Positions 21,177 through 31,507 of a stretch of DNA of 64,000 nucleotides are shown piece by piece. The notes beneath the pieces were generated by a model, which had not been told where the DNA came from, made no database searches, and was given only the letters and a program-made list of their open reading frames with translations. Source of the DNA: Pisolithus tinctorius (Eukaryota > Basidiomycota > Agaricomycetes > Boletales > Pisolithaceae); assembly GCA_024663395.1 (NCBI GenBank), contig JANFAH010000007.1, positions 1,054,001 through 1,118,000 of the forward strand, in the 5' to 3' direction. Each line of letters starts with the position of its first letter. Position 1 is the first letter of the stretch. Made by a program: the position numbers and the translations under genes.

Positions 21177-22783
21177 ATGTCTGTTTTCCGACGACTTCCA
21201 CCAACAACTCTTTACCGACGAGGGTCACTGAATCACAGTGACAACCTCTCACTCGCCTATGTCCTTCGTCAAGTCAGTAGAACGCGCTTCAGGCCGCATT
21301 CTACGTCCACACTTGACGAGCCCGTCAAGGGTCTTGGTGGCAACTTTCGGGTCTCAACTGTCTTCACAGCCCTACTCATATTTGGGACGGGAGCAACGGC
21401 CCTCGGTCTGTGGGTTTGACTACCGTCCTACTGCTCCGCTCACCCTAGGCTGAACGAGTCGTTTTCCGCTCTCACACAGCTACCAGTTCTACAAGTCGTT
21501 TACACTGTGGCCGAAGGAACTACGTGATGACCTACGTGCCGGAATCAAGGCCAGGAACCAAGGTAATATCAGTTTGAGTGAACGGTACCTCACACGGTAT
21601 GTTTTCCATTAGAGTCCAATATCAGTCTATATGGAAGAATTTTACCCTTCTGACACTGTCTGTCATGTCGCAGCGCGTACCAGACAGCTCTTTCTATGCC
21701 ACCCTCGACGCTATCACCAACTCCGTACCTTAAATTGTCAGGTATAGCGGCCGTACTGGCGGAAGTCAGCCCTGAACGGAAGGCCAGAGAGGTGTTGGAG
21801 GACGTCTGGAACAAGGGCGGCGCATCGGCAGACGACTGGGCCTCATACACTCCTACCGACGAGGAACGTATACGTAGGGTTGCCATCGCTTGCAAAATTG
21901 CTGAGCTGTCCTCGCACGAGCGAAATGAAGACGAGAAGTGGTTGGTGTGGGCAGTCGAAGAGGTGCTCAAGCTTGCGGGAGCTGGGACGCAAAATAGATC
22001 CGTAGACACCGGCGGCGGTTCGACAGACGTGCAGCAATCTCAGCCAGCGCAAGTCATCCTTGCTGAGCTCAAACTGCCTCCGTGGATGAGCAAGGACGAT
22101 CTAGGTGTTCCGCTGGCTGCTCTTGGAAACGTATATGCGAGGAAGGGACAGATAGAGTACGCATGGAATTTTGCTCAGCCCCCATTAACATCAACCAAGC
22201 GATTCATCTGTAGGTATGCCATGCCGCTGTACTTGCAAGCCATCTCGCTCCTCCTGCCTCCCGGAAGGCAGAATGTGAGCATTCAAGATCGTTGTGAGGG
22301 TATGTCACCAACAACCCCCAGATGATCTCAATAGTGATTTTTTTTTGTAGCCGCACAACTCATGAACAACCTATCCGAGCTCATAATGCGTCGGCCGCCC
22401 ACCCCAGAGATCCGGCATCAAGCTGAAGCCTGGGCCCGCAAGGCTTTGGATGTCATCGAGGGCGCCGGGAAAGTGCCGCTGCCCAAGAGTGGTTGGTTCG
22501 GCTACTCCGAAGATACTAGTGCGCGCAACACGTGTGACCAGGTCTTGGGTGTCGTTTTGTTCAACATTGGAATACTCCGTGAGGTAATGACTTCAGTCTT
22601 CTTTGCGAACTTCGCTAAGTGGGCCTAACTCATGCAAAGATGGATTCGGACAAGAAAGTTGCGCGCGCACTCTTCGAGAAGAGTGCTCAGCAGTGCGCCA
22701 GAGTGGGTATGAACGAAGGTGTACTGCAGGCTAAAGAAGCGTTGAGGAGGGTCGGACGTACTCAGGACGAGAAGACGTCGTAA
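21177..22783 (+). CDS. Mitochondrial TPR-repeat membrane protein (Mgr3-like)
   Basis: N-terminus MSVFRRLPPTTLYRRGSLNH is a basic mitochondrial presequence; a transmembrane segment follows (STVFTALLIFGTGATALGL), then YQFYKSFTLWPKELRDDLRA and TPR-like helices: YLTRAYQTALSMPPSTLSPT, KLSGIAAVLAEVSPERKARE, LGNVYARKGQIE, YAMPLYLQAISLLLPPG, AQLMNNLSELIMRRPPTPEI, ARKALDVIEGAGKVPLPKSG, TCDQVLGVVLFNIGILRE, KKVARALFEKSAQQCARVGM. About six exons; stop at 22781. Presequence, one membrane span and C-terminal TPRs match fungal Mgr3, the adaptor of the i-AAA protease, so I suggest that role as an inference. An upstream in-frame codon at 21156 exists; I chose 21177 because the presequence starts there. Confidence 0.75.
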
Positions 22784-23300
22784 TCGCTGCAGATGCTACA
22801 CACAAATTGTCATACGCGGTGGAGGACTTCCCTAGCATGCATTTGGCATCCCTTCATACCGGATTGGCGGCCCGTTTTGAAATGCACAGTGCGAATACTG
22901 GGCTCTCGACGTATACACATGCACACACGGGGACTATTTGTAACCACCGAGCGACAGCAGTTTTTTTTTCCCCAGAGGAACGTCACAAATCATGAACTCA
23001 GCTCGCCAGGCCGCGGAGGTGAATCCCCGTTTTCAGCCGGGGAGTTCGATGTATATCTGAAGACTCATGCATCTCACCACATTACAAGCCAGCCAGGCCT
23101 GATAGAATGTGCCTGCCTGCGGGTTGCTCGACCACGTGCATCCATTCTACCACAAAGTATGCCGTTAATCGTTCGATCTACACAAGAGAGTTCTTATGCT
23201 CAGCCTGTCTGCAACGCAAGTCTAACGTTTGATTACTTCGGTTCGCTACAGAGGAGTGCTAGTCCGCCACACGGCCGGAAATATGAACCCAATCTTTCAC
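22784..23300. other. Convergent intergenic region
   Basis: No gene seen between the convergent TPR and HAD genes. It contains a short perfect hairpin near 23023-23043 (arms CCCCG and CGGGG, extended by GAA/TTC), which may shape a 3' end. Confidence 0.35.
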
Positions 23301-24254
23301 CTAAACCGCGTGAATTCCTATTTCTGCCTCAACCGCATCTGCTAGACCGCCCAGTGTCTCAAAGCGCCAGGTATACGGATGCCTCCCACCAGCCAGGCCT
23401 TCCTCTTGCGTAACCTGTATATCGCCTAAACTCCCGCCCCTGCTTCCAATAATGCTGACACCATGCCTGCTTATCCAAACGTTGTGAAGGCCTTCTTGCA
23501 TCGACGGCAAGATGTCGTGACGGAGAGAGTTAGCGACGGTGAGAACATGCGATTTATCTACACAGATAGCTGGGTTCGAGGGGAGAGATGGATCTGGGCA
23601 TGAACCAAGTTGCTGGAGAGCAGCCCTCAGCATCAAAGGGTCGGGTTTGTATGATCCGATTCGTTGGGCCGTCAGGATGAGTGAAAATGGGGACTCAGGG
23701 GTAACCGTTGGATACGCGGATCCCCCGTTTGTATATGCAGGGGAGGACAGCTGGGCGTGAGTCTTCTCGAAGCTCTCGCCGTCCACGTTGGACAAGACGA
23801 TGAGGGCGAAGTGTTTCTTAAGTTTGTGCAGAGCAGCAACAGTGTCCGGGAAAGGTTTCCAGCCCGCGATAGACGCACCGAAGCGCACGGCGTCGTCGTC
23901 CTCACTAGCAGTACTAGTAAGGCCTGACAGTGTGCCTTGAGTGACTTCTCGCGAGGCCGAAGCTTTGAAGTTGTTGACATCGGTTGACTCCTCCCCAACA
24001 TCGTCGACGTCGGAACTGTGCGTCATCCGCCTGAACGCCATCTCTAAGATCTTGGGATACTTTGCAGTAGGATACCGCGTCTGCAGGTTCGCCTCTACGT
24101 TCCCATAATGCATCACAAGTTCCTCCCTAGACTCCCCAGGGAAGAAGGGTCTGAGGAAGTCATAGATCCCGGTCTCCCAGTCAATTAGCGTCCCATACAC
24201 ATCAAAGATGAGAGCACGGTGGTCAGACAGTCTGGGCGTTTCGGTGTGTGACAT
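23301..24254 (-). CDS. HAD-superfamily hydrolase, 2-haloacid dehalogenase-like
   Basis: Single-exon protein of 317 residues. Motif I FDVYGTLIDW carries the nucleophile aspartate (residue 18), followed by the cap-domain sequence ETGIYDFLRPFFPGESREEL. Motif II is IVLSNVDGESFEKT, the lysine motif IGSYKPDPLMLRAAL, and the acidic motif position is near VANSLRHDILPSMQEGL. This order matches L-2-haloacid dehalogenase type II relatives, which act as small-molecule hydrolases or phosphatases; the true substrate is unknown. An acidic/Ser-rich insert (about residues 85-115) splits the cap. It is divergent from the kinase gene with 179 bp between starts. A broken piece of the same gene lies at 29630-29790. 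Confidence 0.87.
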   Translation of the reverse strand: MSHTETPRLSDHRALIFDVYGTLIDWETGIYDFLRPFFPGESREELVMHYGNVEANLQTRYPTAKYPKILEMAFRRMTHSSDVDDVGEESTDVNNFKASASREVTQGTLSGLTSTASEDDDAVRFGASIAGWKPFPDTVAALHKLKKHFALIVLSNVDGESFEKTHAQLSSPAYTNGGSAYPTVTPESPFSLILTAQRIGSYKPDPLMLRAALQQLGSCPDPSLPSNPAICVDKSHVLTVANSLRHDILPSMQEGLHNVWISRHGVSIIGSRGGSLGDIQVTQEEGLAGGRHPYTWRFETLGGLADAVEAEIGIHAV

Positions 24255-24433
24255 GGTTCGACGAGGCTAATAGTAAGCACTGAATTTGACAGGCTACAGC
24301 TTGTAGCGTGCGCAAGCATTGCTGTGTGCAGTCAGCCTTATCAAGGCCCCGTGTTTGGTCGCCGCACCTGGTCGTACCCACAGACATTCAAATTCCACTA
24401 GGAGCTTGAGCTTGCCCAGCGTTTGTCACGCCG
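24255..24433. promoter_or_regulatory. Shared promoter of the HAD and kinase genes
   Basis: 179 bp separate the divergent ATGs at 24254 and 24434. It is inferred to hold both promoters; no clear TATA box. Confidence 0.4.
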
Positions 24434-26980
24434 ATGGAGCAGCAACGAGAGATAGAGCAATCCTCCATGTTAAAGCAACTCTCTGATCGGGCATCCGGAT
24501 ACAGTATCAATCTCAACGGTCGAATCAGTCGCAATTTGGGAAGGAATCCTCTGCGCGGTGGTACCGCCGTTGTATACCACGGTACTTTGATTCCGAACGG
24601 TACTGAAGTGGCAATCAAAACCTTCCATTGCACATTGTCAGGAAGTGAGGCTGATTTGAAGGTGTAGTATTCCCGATGCTCGTCGCACGAGTGCTCTAGC
24701 TGAGTCGCTCTCATTTAGCGTATCTTTCGAGAGGTGCACTTATGGTCGAAGTTGCGTCACGAGAATGTCGTTCGCATGCTCGGGATCTCTACAGATTTTG
24801 ATTCCACAGTTTCGATAGTATCTGAATGGATGTCATTGGGCAACGCGTACACTTATGTGCAAACTACAGAGAATGATCCACGGCCACTTGTGAGACGAAG
24901 TGTGTGTTGTTCACCTTGGCGCTACTTAACGTACTTTTTTTAAATAGCTCGAAGACATCGCGAGCGGACTACATTATCTTCACAGTCATGCGTTAGGTCC
25001 AGTAATTCACGGAGACCTGAAAGGCGTGAGTGTGCTCGGTCTATCGTTGTCTTTACCTCTAGCTGACACCTGCTTCGATAGCCGAATGTGCTGGTGTCCA
25101 CTGATCGCCGGGCGTTACTGAGCGACTTCGGTCTTTCCACCCTAAACTTATCTACTTTCAGCATGACCATCGATACCATCCGCGGAGGCTCGTGCCATTG
25201 GATGGCTCCTGAGCTTCTAGATGACTGCCCTGCGTCGATGGCAAGTGACGTGTGGGCATTTGGGATGACGACTCTGGTAGCCTTCTTGGTTTGTTCCTTC
25301 AAACAACGCTTATTCTACCGCTAGGAGTTGTTCACTCGAGCAGCCCCTTTCCGCGATTGTCGCAATCCAGGAAGTGTATTCGGCAGGTTACTAAAATGGA
25401 AACTACCACCTCGCCCTGCCGAGGAGTCGACGCAATTCCGCCTGACGGATACATGGTGGGAGATTTGCATATCATGCTGGGAACGTTATCCTTCGTTACG
25501 TCCCACAATGAAGGATATATTAGCGCATGTCAAGCGTGCCATCGTCTGTCCCTAACCCTTTTGCGAAGTTCTCTGTTTTGACTGTTTTTTTTTTTTTTCA
25601 GTTTCAATTTGACCGTGACCGTGACCTCCCCCATGCTCCTCCAGAGCCGAAGAAAGAACGCCCTGACTGGTTCGCCGTATTTAACCCAAAAGTGAAACGA
25701 GTCCTCGACGTGACCTTGGTGCATACGCTTATACATGAGAGGTAGGGCGAGCCCGCATTGCCCCGGAACAGTCACCAATCAACCTCCCCAGTGTCGTGTG
25801 TTGCGTGAGATTTTCTGCTGATGGCAAATACCTTGCTACCGGCTGTAACCGGACCGCACAAATCTACGACACCAAAACTGGTCAAAAGAGATGGTGCGCC
25901 ACCAGCATTTTGCGTCGTTTCTCCGTTAACTTTGTTCCGTCTGCAATGATACAGCGTGCTAATTGATGAGTCAGCTGGAAAGGCAGGAGACCTCTACATC
26001 CGTAGTGTGTGCTTCAGCCCCGATGGGAAGTACCTTGCTACTGGGGCCGAAGATAAACAAATACGCGTCCGTCTATGACTTCTGTGATATATAGTTTTCT
26101 GACCCTGCTTTACAGATTTGGGATATTGCCAAAAAGCGTATACGCAACGTTTTCGATGGCCACCAGCAAGAAATATACTCGCTGGATTTTTCACTCGATG
26201 GTCGGCTCATTGTATCGGGATCCGGCGACAAAACTGCACGGATCTGGGACATGGTCGACGGGACCTCGAAAGTTTTGACCATCAACGACCCAGACTCGTT
26301 GAATAACGATGCAGGTGTAACGTCCGCCGCCATTTCTCCCAACGGACAGCTTGTTGCCGCCGGCAGTCTTGACACTGTTGTTCGTATCTGGGATGTTGCC
26401 ACGGGAGCGTTGGTCGAGCGTCTGAGGGGACACAGGGACAGCGTATACAGCGTCGCATTCACCCCAGACGGCAAAGGCTTAGTAAGCGGCAGCCTGGATA
26501 AGACGTTGAAGTACTGGGACGTAAGCGGATTGCTTACTGGAGGAAGCAAGCGAAAAGACGGAGTAGCAAATGGAAAGAAAGACTTGGAGAAGACCAGCCA
26601 GTGTACCATGAACTTCGTTGGCCATACGGTGCGTGGAAAGAGCAGTATGTCAACCGCAGCAACTCAACGTGCAAAAACAGGATTATGTGTTGTCCGTTGC
26701 CGTTTCCCACGATGGGCAGTGGGTTGTCTCAGGGTCCAAAGACCGAGGCGTGCAGTTCTGGGAAGCACACTCGGCAAATGTACAGTGTATGCTTCAGGGA
26801 CATAAAAATTCTGGTGAGTTGGCAGACTCTTCGGACCATGCTGCGAACCTAATTCTCGGCATAGTAATAACGGTAGATCTCAGCCCCACGGGGAACGTAT
26901 TGGCTACTGGAAGTGGAGATTGGCAGGTGCGGATATGTGAGTCTTTCACCAACCCTGTGACCTACCTTGCATCAGACTGA
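24434..26980 (+). CDS. TKL-like protein kinase, possibly fused to a TUP1-type WD40 propeller
   Basis: Part 1 (24434-25555) is a full kinase domain: glycine loop [16 protein letters not shown] with the ATP lysine, [10 protein letters not shown], catalytic loop VIHGDLKG then PNVLVST (HGD in place of HRD), [28 protein letters not shown] and a last helix ending HVKRAI, then VCP and TAA. Part 2 (25602-26980) is the C-terminal half of TUP1: [20 protein letters not shown], then seven blades including [40 protein letters not shown] and [13 protein letters not shown] 58-nt candidate intron, 25544-25601 (GTCTGT donor, T-tract, TTTTCAG), joins them in phase 0 and removes the kinase stop. Without that splice the kinase ends at 25555 and the propeller has no promoter of its own. 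GTCTGT also begins an intron in the thaumatin-like gene. The separate parts are certain; the fusion is an inference. Confidence 0.75.
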
Positions 26981-27437
26981 TTTGGATGCCGGCTCACTAG
27001 GGAGTTACCAAACCATTTAGAACGTAGGGACTTTCCGAAGTGGGTAAACCCGTTGCCATCAACTTGTATCGGTTCTTGTTCTTTCTTGCCCTGTATCCCC
27101 TTCTGCCACCCTGTTATAATTTGCTCTCGATTGTTATATCATGTTACTGCACACGAGCTGACCAGTTATTACTCGCCAACGAAGATGAATGTTTTATATC
27201 CAGCCACCTTTGCTGATCTGAATGTCAGGTACCTAGCCCTAATAGTCACCCTTTTTCTAATTCCCTAGGCCGAGGATCAAGCCGGTAGTCATGGAGAAAC
27301 CTACACCACTGCGTGCCCTCGTGGGTTGAATAATTCTGTCCGTGAGGTCGGTGGAGTCACATGTGGTTGATGTCATTCCAGCATCACTAAGTACTACTTT
27401 GTCGGTTAGTGCTACTGGTCTTCGCTTTCATCCAATG
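26981..27437. other. Duplicated TUP1 3' flank
   Basis: No gene. The sequence closely matches the TUP1 3' flank at about 60.66-61.06 kb in reverse. It holds open frames on the plus strand in both arms, for example one containing CIPFCHPVIICSRLLYH. These have no recognisable family, and I read them as UTR. Confidence 0.6.
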
Positions 27438-29222
27438 TCACCCTTGAGGCCATTCGAACTCGGCAATACTTTGCGTGAGGATCTCGATACTGCAGGTGGT
27501 GACTAGGTAAGAGGTATTGATTGTAGAAGCCACGAACCTATATCCTTCGGCAGGGTTGAGGGGGACGCTGTTCCGCCCCTTGAAGTTGATGGAACATAGA
27601 TAAACGAGATGCTCATAAAGATGGTCCGCAACTTCCAGCCACGCTTCGTTCCATCGTTCCAGAAATAGCAATATAGTCGATTAAGCTGTAGAAACAATAT
27701 TGTGAGCAGGGTAACAATCGCAGCGGAGGGCCGATAGTCCTGCACGCACCTCAGATGAATAGCATTCTGGCACTCCCAATCCGGAGGGGGAAAAGCCGAG
27801 AGATGAGTTAGGGCGAGCCGTACTGAGCAAGAGGGCAAGAATCAATCTGGCACACGTCAATTGTATCTGCTTGTAAAAGTTGTTTGAAAACCACCCGATT
27901 ATGAGCGTGCGACACCAATGCCATACTATAACTTCAGCGTGCTTAGCGACATGTCTAAGGATATCAACTGGAGCAGTAGGTTCCTTGATTAACCTGAAAT
28001 TTCATTCAGTAGTAACTCCACAGCGAGGCAAGGTCAAACGTGGGCTCGAAACTAACCAGGGCTTTACCTCCGTGAGGCACTTCACTTCACGGATTGGCTG
28101 GCCTGGGGAACGTCCCATACTTGATTGGCATCAATCATTAACACGGCACCATCGGGACCAGCGTTTTCTTTCCTGAAGCTCTGGACTGTTCGAGTTGCGA
28201 CCTCTGGAACCCTCGGGAAGGAATTGAGGATCATCAATGATGGAACGAACAATTCTCGACGCAAATCTGAGGCAAAGTCAGTGCCGACCATCATCTTAGA
28301 GTGGCTGAAGCCTGAAGCTACCGCTTCTTTGGTCAGGCGTGCAAATTTTTCATCCAGATGGCCTAGTCCGTTTGAATATCAACAACGGCACGCGGGGATA
28401 ACGCAGGAGAATGCATAGGGCCAACCGGCGGAGGTGATGTAGGTTAGGTACCTTCGCGGATAGGGCTACATTAATGAGGTTTCCGCCAGATGGTTTCACG
28501 TTCCTGTTTACCCGCTTCCTTTGCCTTGAGCATAGCAAGTGCATCTTCCCGTGCCGGGACATCAGTAATGCAACGAAATATGGTGACGTCATTACGGGTG
28601 TCATGTCTATCACGAGCGTCCATAAAGGCTTGCCTCGCACCCGACCGAACATGTCCCATAGAGCATTATTCAATGCTCCTGCGGCGATATGTATAACGCC
28701 TCTCCCAGGACCAATTCTATTAGAAGATGTAGGCCAGCTGCTGAAGCAGGAGTTCGGTGGGGGTTACTTCTAGACAGGGGCATTGCATAGCAAAACGAAC
28801 AGAGGCGGAAGCTGTCCATTTGCCACTTAGGAGCCAAAGAAGTGAGGCACCCGACCATCGCAACCGTGACATAGTCATACGTTTTGGTCATATTCTTGGA
28901 GACGTTTTCAGGGGTTCAGACCAATGAGTCTGTTCACAAGTGCTGCTATAGCTTGACACACCTATGTAAGTTCCCCTCCTGCATACATACGTCACAATCA
29001 GTGTTCCTAGACGGAAGAATAAATTAGATTTGAAAGTGACTGAAACCACACTCTTACATGGCATCGGTACAGGCATCTCTCGTCAGGGAAGTTGGAAAGC
29101 GGATGCCGGTGTACAGGGCAGTGATGTAGTAAGTCAACTGGTGCCATGCACTTTAGTAGCGGGTGACTCCGACTTCTGACTTGCTCAGGACAAACTGCGG
29201 GTTTCAAATATTTGCAAGACAT
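27438..29222 (-). pseudogene. Decayed L-fuconate dehydratase copy
   Basis: Inverted copy of the intact gene at 58546-60653. Recognisable parts include [55 protein letters not shown] and the end IAEFEWPQG. The copy has lost the exon part that reads [17 protein letters not shown] in the intact gene (near 28985-29000), part of the [10 protein letters not shown] region, and the segment [16 protein letters not shown] (near 27775), which carries the active-site histidine of the enolase superfamily. The frame is also broken in several exons, for example after [13 protein letters not shown]. It cannot make an active enzyme. Confidence 0.85.
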
Positions 29223-29629
29223 TTGGATCGCATTGGCAGGCTGTAACCATTAACCAAGGTCCAGGTTAGAGTAGCGCGAGAAGTAGGACCCTTGTTCTTT
29301 GTAAGTCACAGCATGACCATGATCATGTGCAGCGGAGTCGGTGGACCAGGCCGACCGAGGACGAACATGGGACGAAATGATTTTGTGACCATCATACAAC
29401 TTCAAGCTTCAAGCTTCAAGTTCTCCCGTGATCTGAGCCCTGGAACGATGTTAACCTGACCTCGAATCCTGGGCGATGCGTGGGTGTCGATTTCTCAGTT
29501 CGAGCTTTGCGTAGTTCGGATTCAGTCGACCCCTCCGCTTTATCGGCTAGTCTCCCGTAGGCAAACCGAAGACGCAATGGAAGACACCCGTTTCCCCTCG
29601 ACTCATATCAGCCATGACAGCGGGGCTGT

Positions 29630-29795
29630 GTGTCATCTTCCAAAGTTCCATATGGGTGCCATCTCTGAGATCTTGGAATGCGTTGGTATCGGATACTGCC
29701 AATCTGCACTCTCCAGGGAAGAAAGGGTCTGGGGAAGTCATAGATCCCAGTCTCCCAGTTACTTAGCATGCCATACTCGCCGAAGAGGAGGGGCT
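29630..29795 (-). pseudogene. 5' scrap of the HAD hydrolase gene
   Basis: About 160 bp match the start of the HAD gene (about 24030-24200) in the same orientation. Shared words include GGGAAGAA then GGGTCTG, GGAAGTCATAGATCCC and GTCTCCCAGT. The region that would code for residues 15-70 is present but broken, and the catalytic motif region is altered. It lies just beyond arm A of the inverted duplication. Confidence 0.7.
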
Positions 29796-29936
29796 AGTTC
29801 CAATGGTGCATGTGGACAGTCACAGCCATATGAGTAACTTGACGGAGTACTCGGGGTCGATAGTAATTCAGAATATTATGTTAAGTGTGTGGCTCGAGAC
29901 GACACCGCAGCAATAATAGAAGTAATTGCGACCCAG

Positions 29937-31327
29937 CTACGTCCTGTATATCTGCTCTCTCAATTTCCAGGGAGAATCATACCATCCGATCTTTTCCAAC
30001 ACCACATATTGAACTACGCGATGTGGCTTCGAAAGCTCGGATTCAACTGGCTTTCCATGGCGGTCAGTGATTTTAAGGACCTGTTGGAAGGAATAAGAGA
30101 AGCCAGTGTAGGATGTGAAACGGGGTGCTCACTTGAGTAGTATCAAACTTGGCCAGCGCTTGAATAACCAGGCGGTGGCCCACTTTCGGATCGTGCTCCG
30201 CGAGGTATATTTCAGCAGCCCGGATCGACACGATAGTTACAGGAGGAGGGGTACGTGTCGGTTCCTGGGAATTGCGTCGTAGAAGATGCGTTACGAAGGA
30301 GCGTAAACGCGTCATAAAGCCTACTCTTTTTCGTCAGGACCACCTACGGCACGACGAAAATCTTGAAGTTAGAGCCTCACTAGAGTCAGGGACGTAGAGA
30401 GTTGCGTCAGATGTGTCACTGGTGATATCCCAGAACCACTTGTGACCCTTTTCGCGTCGACGCATGAGCTGGAGTGCTTTGGACTGAAATTCTCCAACCG
30501 TAAGCGACTTGATCACCTCGTCGTTCTGACTGAGTCACAATTCATGGTTCGTAAATTTCGATGTGCATCGCATTCATGTCGTCTGACGTACCGTGCGATC
30601 GCTACATTCGTTTGGCGGTACGTCTCTAACGCTATCTTTCTTAACGGGCCAAGCCATGAACTAGGATCGCACGACTGAACGTTCCTCAACTTGCGCCATA
30701 CGGCAGGGCGAAATCTCAGTTGAACGTTTTTAAGTCCGGGAAACGCACTGGCCCTTGCAATGGTGAACATGCTAAAACAACGAATTGGTCGGCTGTTATA
30801 CACAGAAGAAAATACCATGGCGTATGGCGTACCTAAACGTATTTTTGAGCCAATTATTGACGTTGTGTTTGAAAGCAAACATTACATCCTTAGCTTTGAA
30901 GGGTCGTTGCGCACACATCAACCGTAAATCGTACGGTACCTGCACATCTGTATTTTTTTCGTTACTGTCAGATGAAAGTACGGATTTGCCAAAAGGTAGC
31001 AACAATTTCGTTACCGAAGCTTGCCATGGGTGAACCCCATAGGTCCGTGGAAGGGTAAACGGAGGGCATACGTCGCATTCGGTCCAAGGCTATCAGCTCG
31101 TTCTCAAGATCGTCCGCATCGGATTTACTCTTCTTCGGAGCGCTTTCCTTTGACTTAGGCTTCACCGGTGCTGCCTTGGTTTGAGAGGACACGGGATGAG
31201 CGGAAGGCTTGCGGTTGGGTTTCTGTGCCAGTGCGGTACTGTATGTGCGACAGCCGGTTGTTATGCACGGCCATACATGGACGTACAACGCTAGGCTCGA
31301 CCTGCACGCTATGCGCGTCGCCGCCAT
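29937..31327 (-). CDS. Mitochondrial Tim44-like domain protein, probably ribosomal protein mL45
   Basis: Six exons give about 350 residues. Exon 1 (31327 to about 31014) starts MAATRIACRSSLALYVHVWP, a mitochondrial presequence, then a Lys/Ser/Pro-rich stretch and MASF. Exon 2 reads DVQVPYDLRLMCAQRPFKAK, exon 3 SMFTIARASAFPGLKNVQLR and AVWRKLRNVQSCDPSSWLGP, exon 4 RQNDEVIKSLTVGEFQSKAL. Exon 5 has TPPPVTIVSIRAAEIYLAEH and LVIQALAKFDTTQ, and exon 6 VLKITDRHGKPVESEL, VVQYVVLEKIGWYDSPWKLR and a stop at 29937. All five junctions restore phase. A strand ending in FDTxQ and V(V/E)YVV(L/F)EK with W..R near the end is typical of mL45/MBA1 and Tim44 C-terminal domains. Choosing mL45 over another Tim44-like protein is an inference. 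Confidence 0.8.
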
Positions 31328-31507
31328 GCTAATGCGCTGTGGTGAGCGGCGGCGTTGCTTTGAATGATTTTATCCAAATTACCGAGTTTGGAAGGTGGGC
31401 CGGAGTGCCACGCAGGCCCCCTGCCGGGCCGGGGAGGGCGGATATAAAAGTCCGACGTCTCCCGGTCAAAAAATTCCCTGCAGTTCCATTCACGAAGACT
31501 ACACATC
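31328..31507. promoter_or_regulatory. Bidirectional promoter with a TATA box
   Basis: 180 bp separate the starts of two genes for mitochondrial proteins. GATATAAAAG at 31441-31450, about 60 bp before the plus-strand ATG, is a good TATA element for the CHCH gene. Confidence 0.6.

Larger units (their letters stand above)
25602..29370 (+). repeat. Arm A of an inverted segmental duplication
   Basis: About 3.8 kb matching, in reverse orientation, about 58.41-62.43 kb. The match includes TUP1 exons and introns, the TUP1 3' flank (27,000-27,290), the whole fuconate dehydratase region and its upstream flank with CTGCACATGATCATG. TUP1 exons are nearly identical between the arms, while the dehydratase part has diverged and carries deletions. 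The left edge lies inside a TUP1 exon; the right edge is about 29,365. Confidence 0.88.

Noticed and set aside
26073..26609. 178-residue open frame antisense to the TUP1 propeller, also present in arm B (61438-61974).
   Set aside because: It is the complement of a conserved WD40 coding exon; its presence in both arms follows from the duplication, and it has no start context or motif.
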